From: Pseudomonadota bacterium
GTDB lineage: Bacteria; Pseudomonadota; Alphaproteobacteria; Rhizobiales; Methylopilaceae
Assembly (NCBI GenBank): GCA_023389135.1
Contig: JAEWEX010000018.1
Location: 1-8,145 of the forward strand
Reading direction: 5' to 3'
DNA: 8,145 bases
Shown: one piece after another, positions 7,972 to 8,145 of the stretch
Layout of the letters: each line of letters begins with the position of its first letter
Position numbering within the stretch: the first letter of the stretch is position 1
Notes under the pieces: model-generated
What the model was told of the DNA's origin: nothing
The model's input: only the letters and a program-made list of their open reading frames with translations
The model's database searches: none
Made by a program: the position numbers and the translations under genes

Positions 7972-8000
7972 GTTCTTTCGCGTTGCCTTGCGAAAGTCAA
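7972..8000 (-). promoter_or_regulatory. Possible promoter of the gcv operon with an embedded inverted repeat
   Basis: On the minus strand TTGACT (8000-7995) is a good -35 box; 17 bases later is AAGAAC (7977-7972), a poor -10 match. The space holds an inverted repeat CTTTCGC (7996-7990) and GCGAAAG (7981-7975) with 8 bases between. A start just after would fall at about 7965, inside the riboswitch leader, so the true start may differ. The inverted repeat could be an operator or an RNA hairpin. Confidence 0.35.
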
Positions 8001-8145
8001 TGCGGGCGGCGCGGCGAGAGCCGGATTTGCACCGTTCGCGGCGGGCGGCGGCCGCGGTCCCCGGTCGTGGGGAGGCTCGATGCCAGGAGCGGGGCGCAGC
8101 GTTCGGAGAAATGCAGGGGAGCTGGACCCTCCGGTCAAGCCGGAG
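8001..8145. other. Non-coding stretch upstream of the gcv promoter, ending in a partial repeat
   Basis: I see no convincing gene on either strand; open frames here lack family motifs and ribosome sites. At the right edge, TGGACCCTCCGGTCAAGC (8123-8140) leads into CCGGAG and forms a hairpin TCCGG / CCGGA (8130-8134 with 8140-8144). This looks like the start of another alphaproteobacterial intergenic palindrome, cut by the window edge. Confidence 0.4.

Noticed and set aside
7791..8138. A 115-codon minus-strand frame over the riboswitch and upstream region
   Set aside because: It overlaps both highly structured aptamers and has no domain or good ribosome site; the RNA explains the sequence.

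Overview
The window looks like ordinary chromosomal core DNA from a high-GC alphaproteobacterium, most likely of the rhizobial (Hyphomicrobiales) side. The evidence is a CcrM-type GANTC adenine methyltransferase whose sequence and length (about 377 aa) resemble rhizobial CcrM more than the 358-aa Caulobacter form. There are also CtrA-like boxes upstream of it, a DUF1194 protein, and families of short palindromic intergenic repeats typical of alphaproteobacteria. The exact genus cannot be read from this stretch.

Left part (1-2465). The 3' end of a DUF1194 (VWA-like) gene is followed on the same strand by mgsA (methylglyoxal synthase, GTG start). Converging on mgsA from the right is ccrM on the minus strand; the 104 bp between them hold two strong hairpins. 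Upstream of ccrM is an AT-rich patch with three GGGTTA repeats that form CtrA-like sites. Right behind it lies a decayed 3' fragment of an amino-acid ABC transporter substrate-binding gene, lacking its N-terminal two thirds and carrying a one-base frameshift.

Right part (2475-8000), all minus strand. A complete glycine cleavage operon runs in the order gcvT-gcvH-gcvPA-gcvPB, with the P-protein split into two subunits. It is followed after 7 bp by a 137-aa protein I do not recognise. The operon is preceded by a tandem (two-aptamer) glycine riboswitch at about 7764-7956, which would sense glycine and adjust expression. GcvP decarboxylates glycine and passes the aminomethyl group to the lipoyl arm of GcvH; GcvT releases ammonia and forms methylene-tetrahydrofolate. 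The L protein (dihydrolipoamide dehydrogenase) is not in the window.

The most unusual feature is that each of the three gaps between the gcv genes (96-136 bp) is largely filled by inverted pairs of palindromic repeats from two families. One repeat copy also supplies the last 13 codons and the stop of gcvPA. I see no wholly new system here. The points worth a second look are the repeats inside the operon, the repeat-encoded GcvPA tail, the pseudogene, the ccrM promoter boxes and the unknown gene at the end of the gcv operon.
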